From the NCBI GenBank assembly GCA_028694405.1, contig JAQUTM010000124.1, positions 1 to 6,770 of the forward strand: DNA of 6,770 nt, written 5' to 3'. The notes beneath the pieces were generated by a model. The model ran no database searches and was not told the origin of the DNA. It saw only the letters and a program-made list of their open reading frames with translations. A program made the translations under genes and the position numbers. Origin of the DNA: Oscillospiraceae bacterium (GTDB taxonomy: Bacteria > Bacillota > Clostridia > Oscillospirales > Ruminococcaceae). Positions 5,404 through 6,770 of the stretch are shown piece by piece (position 1 is the first letter of the stretch; each line of letters begins with the position of its first letter).

Positions 5404-5751
5404 TTAACTTTTGCCGTTCTGGATCAAGGCTTGCAGCCATGTGTGTGCTCCCTTTATTCTATTTTCCATGTTTAAAATGTTTTGATAATCTTTGGAACGT
5501 AGCGCCTCCGTCATACACAGTAAATCAGGAAAAATCGGCAGCAATCCTAAATTGGCAGCTACCCCTTTAAGCGTGTGCACATAATCAAATGCAGCGTTAT
5601 ACTCTTTTTGATTGAGCGCGTGCTCCAAAAGGCTGAAATTTTCATCTTGCGCAAAACAGCATACACATTCTTCATAAAATGCAGTATCGTTCAGAACTCT
5701 AGCCAAAGCGTCTGCAATATCCGCTCCCCGATTTTTTAATTCCTGAATCAT
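5404..5751 (-). CDS. Stand-alone histidine phosphotransfer (Hpt) domain protein
   Basis: A 115-residue protein consisting of a single Hpt domain, the usual size. The phosphorylated histidine is H59 in the signature HTLKGVAANLG (59-69), matching H-x-L-K-G-x-A-x-x-x-G. The preceding helices (residues about 1-55, with DIADALARVL and FSLLEHALNQKEY) and the following helix pair (about 70-112) complete a four-helix bundle. No membrane segment is present, so it acts in the cytoplasm, carrying phosphate between response-regulator receiver domains or from a hybrid kinase. No kinase or receiver is in the window, so its partners are encoded elsewhere. AAAGGTGG (5761-5768) lies 9 bases before the ATG. 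It is separated from other genes by long gaps and appears to be transcribed alone. Function in a given pathway is unknown. Confidence 0.88.
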   Translation of the reverse strand: MIQELKNRGADIADALARVLNDTAFYEECVCCFAQDENFSLLEHALNQKEYNAAFDYVHTLKGVAANLGLLPIFPDLLCMTEALRSKDYQNILNMENRIKGAHTWLQALIQNGKS

Positions 5752-5784
5752 AGTTTTGTCCCACCTTTATCATAAACTTTATAA

Positions 5785-5814
5785 ATAGTAAAATTTAAAT
5801 GCGCCACAGGTAAA
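5785..5814 (-). promoter_or_regulatory. Candidate promoter of the Hpt gene
   Basis: TTTACC (5809-5814) as -35 and TACTAT (5785-5790) as -10, 18 bases apart. The leader would be about 30 bases, just enough for the ribosome site. In AT-rich DNA this quality of match can occur by chance. Confidence 0.4.
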
Positions 5815-5817
5815 AGA

Positions 5818-5829
5818 TGATACTTATCA
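5818..5829. promoter_or_regulatory. Short palindrome TGATA-N2-TATCA next to the Hpt promoter
   Basis: A perfect 12-base inverted repeat lies four bases upstream of the proposed -35 of the Hpt gene. The position suits an operator; the family of any binding protein is unknown. Confidence 0.25.
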
Positions 5830-6095
5830 GACCGATTTAGTTCTGAATTATGCTTTTGAAAATACAAAGCAGGAAATTAAATTTTTCCTAAATTAGATAA
5901 ATATAGAGAAAACATTATATTTTTATAAGTTAATTGTAACATTGATAACGCGAAAAAGCAACGAAGCTTATCTTTAGATAAACCAAGCTTTCAAATATAG
6001 TTTTTGGCTAATTTTTGTTACAGCTTTAAAAGCAATTATAAAATTCTATTTGACCACACGCAAGCAGTTAAGCATTTTATTCTTTTTAAATAAGT
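5830..6095. other. AT-rich intergenic stretch without a supported gene
   Basis: No open frame with a ribosome site on either strand. On the minus strand TTGCTT (5956-5961) and TACAAT (5933-5938) are 17 bases apart and could be a second, distant promoter of the Hpt gene with a leader of about 170 bases. A small hairpin is formed by TTATCT/AGATAA (5968-5981) flanked by AAGC (5964-5967) and GCTT (5987-5990), with no T-run. Nothing else is apparent. Confidence 0.4.
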
Positions 6096-6096
6096 A

Positions 6097-6136
6097 TAAA
6101 AAAAGATGTCCTACAGTTGTCACTGCACGACATCTT
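6097..6136 (-). terminator. Terminator downstream of the DUF3592-like gene, probably bidirectional
   Basis: AAGATGTC (6103-6110) pairs with GACATCTT (6129-6136); inside, CAGT/ACTG (6114-6117 with 6122-6125) pairs around a four-base loop, with three unpaired bases on each side. On the minus strand the stem ends in a run of seven T residues (about 6098-6104). On the plus strand CTTATTTTTT follows (6137-6146). It lies about 90 bases after the stop of the gene at 6225. Confidence 0.75.
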
Positions 6137-6224
6137 CTTATTTTTTATGTTGTCTGCACCAGCAGATTATCAATCCAACTTAAAGGTCAAATCTGTTACA
6201 GCACACTAGTCACTGTAATTTATA

Positions 6225-6689
6225 TCACAACTGAATGGTTGATTTTCCTGAATCATTTGCATAAACCATGATAAAATCACCCTCATCAAAATCCGGCTTC
6301 TCCCATAGTAAAAAACTTTTGTGATGATAAATTTTGTCTTGTTCTGTATAAGTATAACAAATTCTATAGGGCGATTTCTTTCCGTAATTTGTATATTTTT
6401 GTAAATATACTTTTTCTACTGTTCCATTTATTGGTGTTCCGCTTGCCAACAGCTGCTTTTCCAGCTTTTCCTTTGCAGATGCAATCCTGTTTAAAACCGC
6501 TTGTATACCGCCAAAAGTGACACCCAGCAACGAAAAAACAGTCCCCATAACAATAGGGTCTTGAACTTTTGAATGTACATCAGGTGTTACTACTCCTACA
6601 AAGCATAGTAACCCTATAATTAAAAATGAACAGCCTAAGCACAAGAAAATAAGTGCATACAATTTTTCAATATATTTTGGCTTTTTCAT
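6225..6689 (-). CDS. Small membrane protein, DUF3592-like
   Basis: 154 residues. After a basic N-terminus (MKKPKYIEK) there are two hydrophobic helices at about 10-34 and 45-68, so both ends are on the same side, probably the cytoplasm or, less likely, outside. A charged helix (SAKEKLEKQLL, 71-81) leads into a beta-rich C-terminal domain (82-154) with the pattern G-T-x-x-x-G-T-V-x-x-V, then YRICYTY, and G-D-F-I-M-V-Y-A-N-D near the end. This resembles DUF3592 proteins, whose biochemical role is not known. Start: AGGAGA (6697-6702) is 7 bases before the ATG at 6687-6689; an in-frame ATG 24 codons upstream would make a longer N-terminus without a ribosome site and would run over the proposed promoter. 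Family assignment is by general pattern and moderate; membrane topology is clearer. Confidence 0.82.
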   Translation of the reverse strand: MKKPKYIEKLYALIFLCLGCSFLIIGLLCFVGVVTPDVHSKVQDPIVMGTVFSLLGVTFGGIQAVLNRIASAKEKLEKQLLASGTPINGTVEKVYLQKYTNYGKKSPYRICYTYTEQDKIYHHKSFLLWEKPDFDEGDFIMVYANDSGKSTIQL

Positions 6690-6696
6690 GTGAAAA

Positions 6697-6702
6697 TCTC
6701 CT
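6697..6702 (-). promoter_or_regulatory. Ribosome binding site that sets the DUF3592-like protein start
   Basis: AGGAGA on the minus strand, 7 bases before the ATG at 6687-6689. It favours the 154-residue form over a start at 6761. Confidence 0.75.
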
Positions 6703-6728
6703 GTCTGCAATTTTAAAGGTTTGTTCTG

Positions 6729-6757
6729 GGGATAACAGCATAAAAGAAAATCGTCAA
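6729..6757 (-). promoter_or_regulatory. Candidate promoter of the DUF3592-like gene
   Basis: TTGACG (6752-6757) as -35 and TATCCC (6729-6734) as -10 with a 17-base spacer; TGT directly before the -10 gives an extended -10 (TGN) that could compensate for the poor hexamer. The leader would be about 35 bases. Confidence 0.4.
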
Positions 6758-6770
6758 TCACAAAATTGAC

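Noticed and set aside
5147..5407. Plus-strand frame of 86 codons, very rich in Phe and Leu
   Set aside because: No ribosome site, and the composition is what the complement of a purine-rich strand gives; the skew indicates the minus strand is the sense strand here.
6050..6271. Plus-strand frame of 73 codons
   Set aside because: Begins at TTG without a ribosome site, runs through the hairpin at 6103-6136 and ends antisense to the DUF3592-like gene.
1..6770. CRISPR arrays, tRNA or rRNA genes, insertion sequences, direct-repeat arrays, cre sites
   Set aside because: Reading both strands showed no regular repeat-spacer pattern, no tRNA-like cloverleaf with CCA or TTCGA-type arm, no transposase-like protein with flanking inverted repeats, and no good cre match near the ABC operon.

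Overview
The window looks like chromosomal DNA of a low-GC Gram-positive anaerobe, most likely a gut-type Clostridia (Oscillospiraceae/Ruminococcaceae-like). This is inferred from AT-rich intergenic DNA with sigma-A-like promoters, strong AGGAGG-type ribosome sites, U-tailed terminators, a lipoprotein-type sugar-binding protein and a small stand-alone Hpt protein. No rRNA, tRNA, CRISPR array, phage gene or transposase is visible. Every confident gene lies on the minus strand, so transcription runs from high to low coordinates.

In transcription order: (1) 6225-6689, a small two-helix membrane protein with a DUF3592-like C-terminal domain, followed by a terminator at 6103-6136. (2) 5404-5751, a single-domain histidine phosphotransfer (Hpt) protein with no kinase or response regulator nearby. 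(3) 4713-5403, a long gap with a strong bidirectional hairpin at 5043-5078, a purine-skewed tract on its Hpt side, and on its other side a structured region that may be a small plus-strand transcript with a 37-codon hydrophobic reading frame. (4) 4014-4712, a flavodoxin-fold oxidoreductase with a compact cysteine motif of the iron-sulfur flavoprotein type, with its own good promoter and an immediate terminator. (5) 2665-3828, a cytoplasmic serine hydrolase of the beta-lactamase/EstB class, also followed by a terminator. (6) 1-2446, the start of a carbohydrate ABC importer operon: lipoprotein solute-binding protein, an intercistronic hairpin with a T-run, the first permease, and the first codons of the second permease, which runs off the left edge.

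The importer genes form one functional unit: binding protein outside the membrane plus two CUT1-type permeases. An MsmX-type ATPase would have to come from elsewhere. The hairpin between binding protein and permease probably sets their unequal expression. The remaining genes appear to be separate single-gene units, each with its own promoter and/or terminator, and no shared pathway can be read from the window.

I do not see a clear new multi-gene system. The most unusual region is 4812-5126: a short plus-strand reading frame, complementarity between its start region and its end, competing stems, and a strong terminator just after it. That layout resembles type I toxin mRNAs or a regulatory RNA, but the evidence is compositional and structural only.
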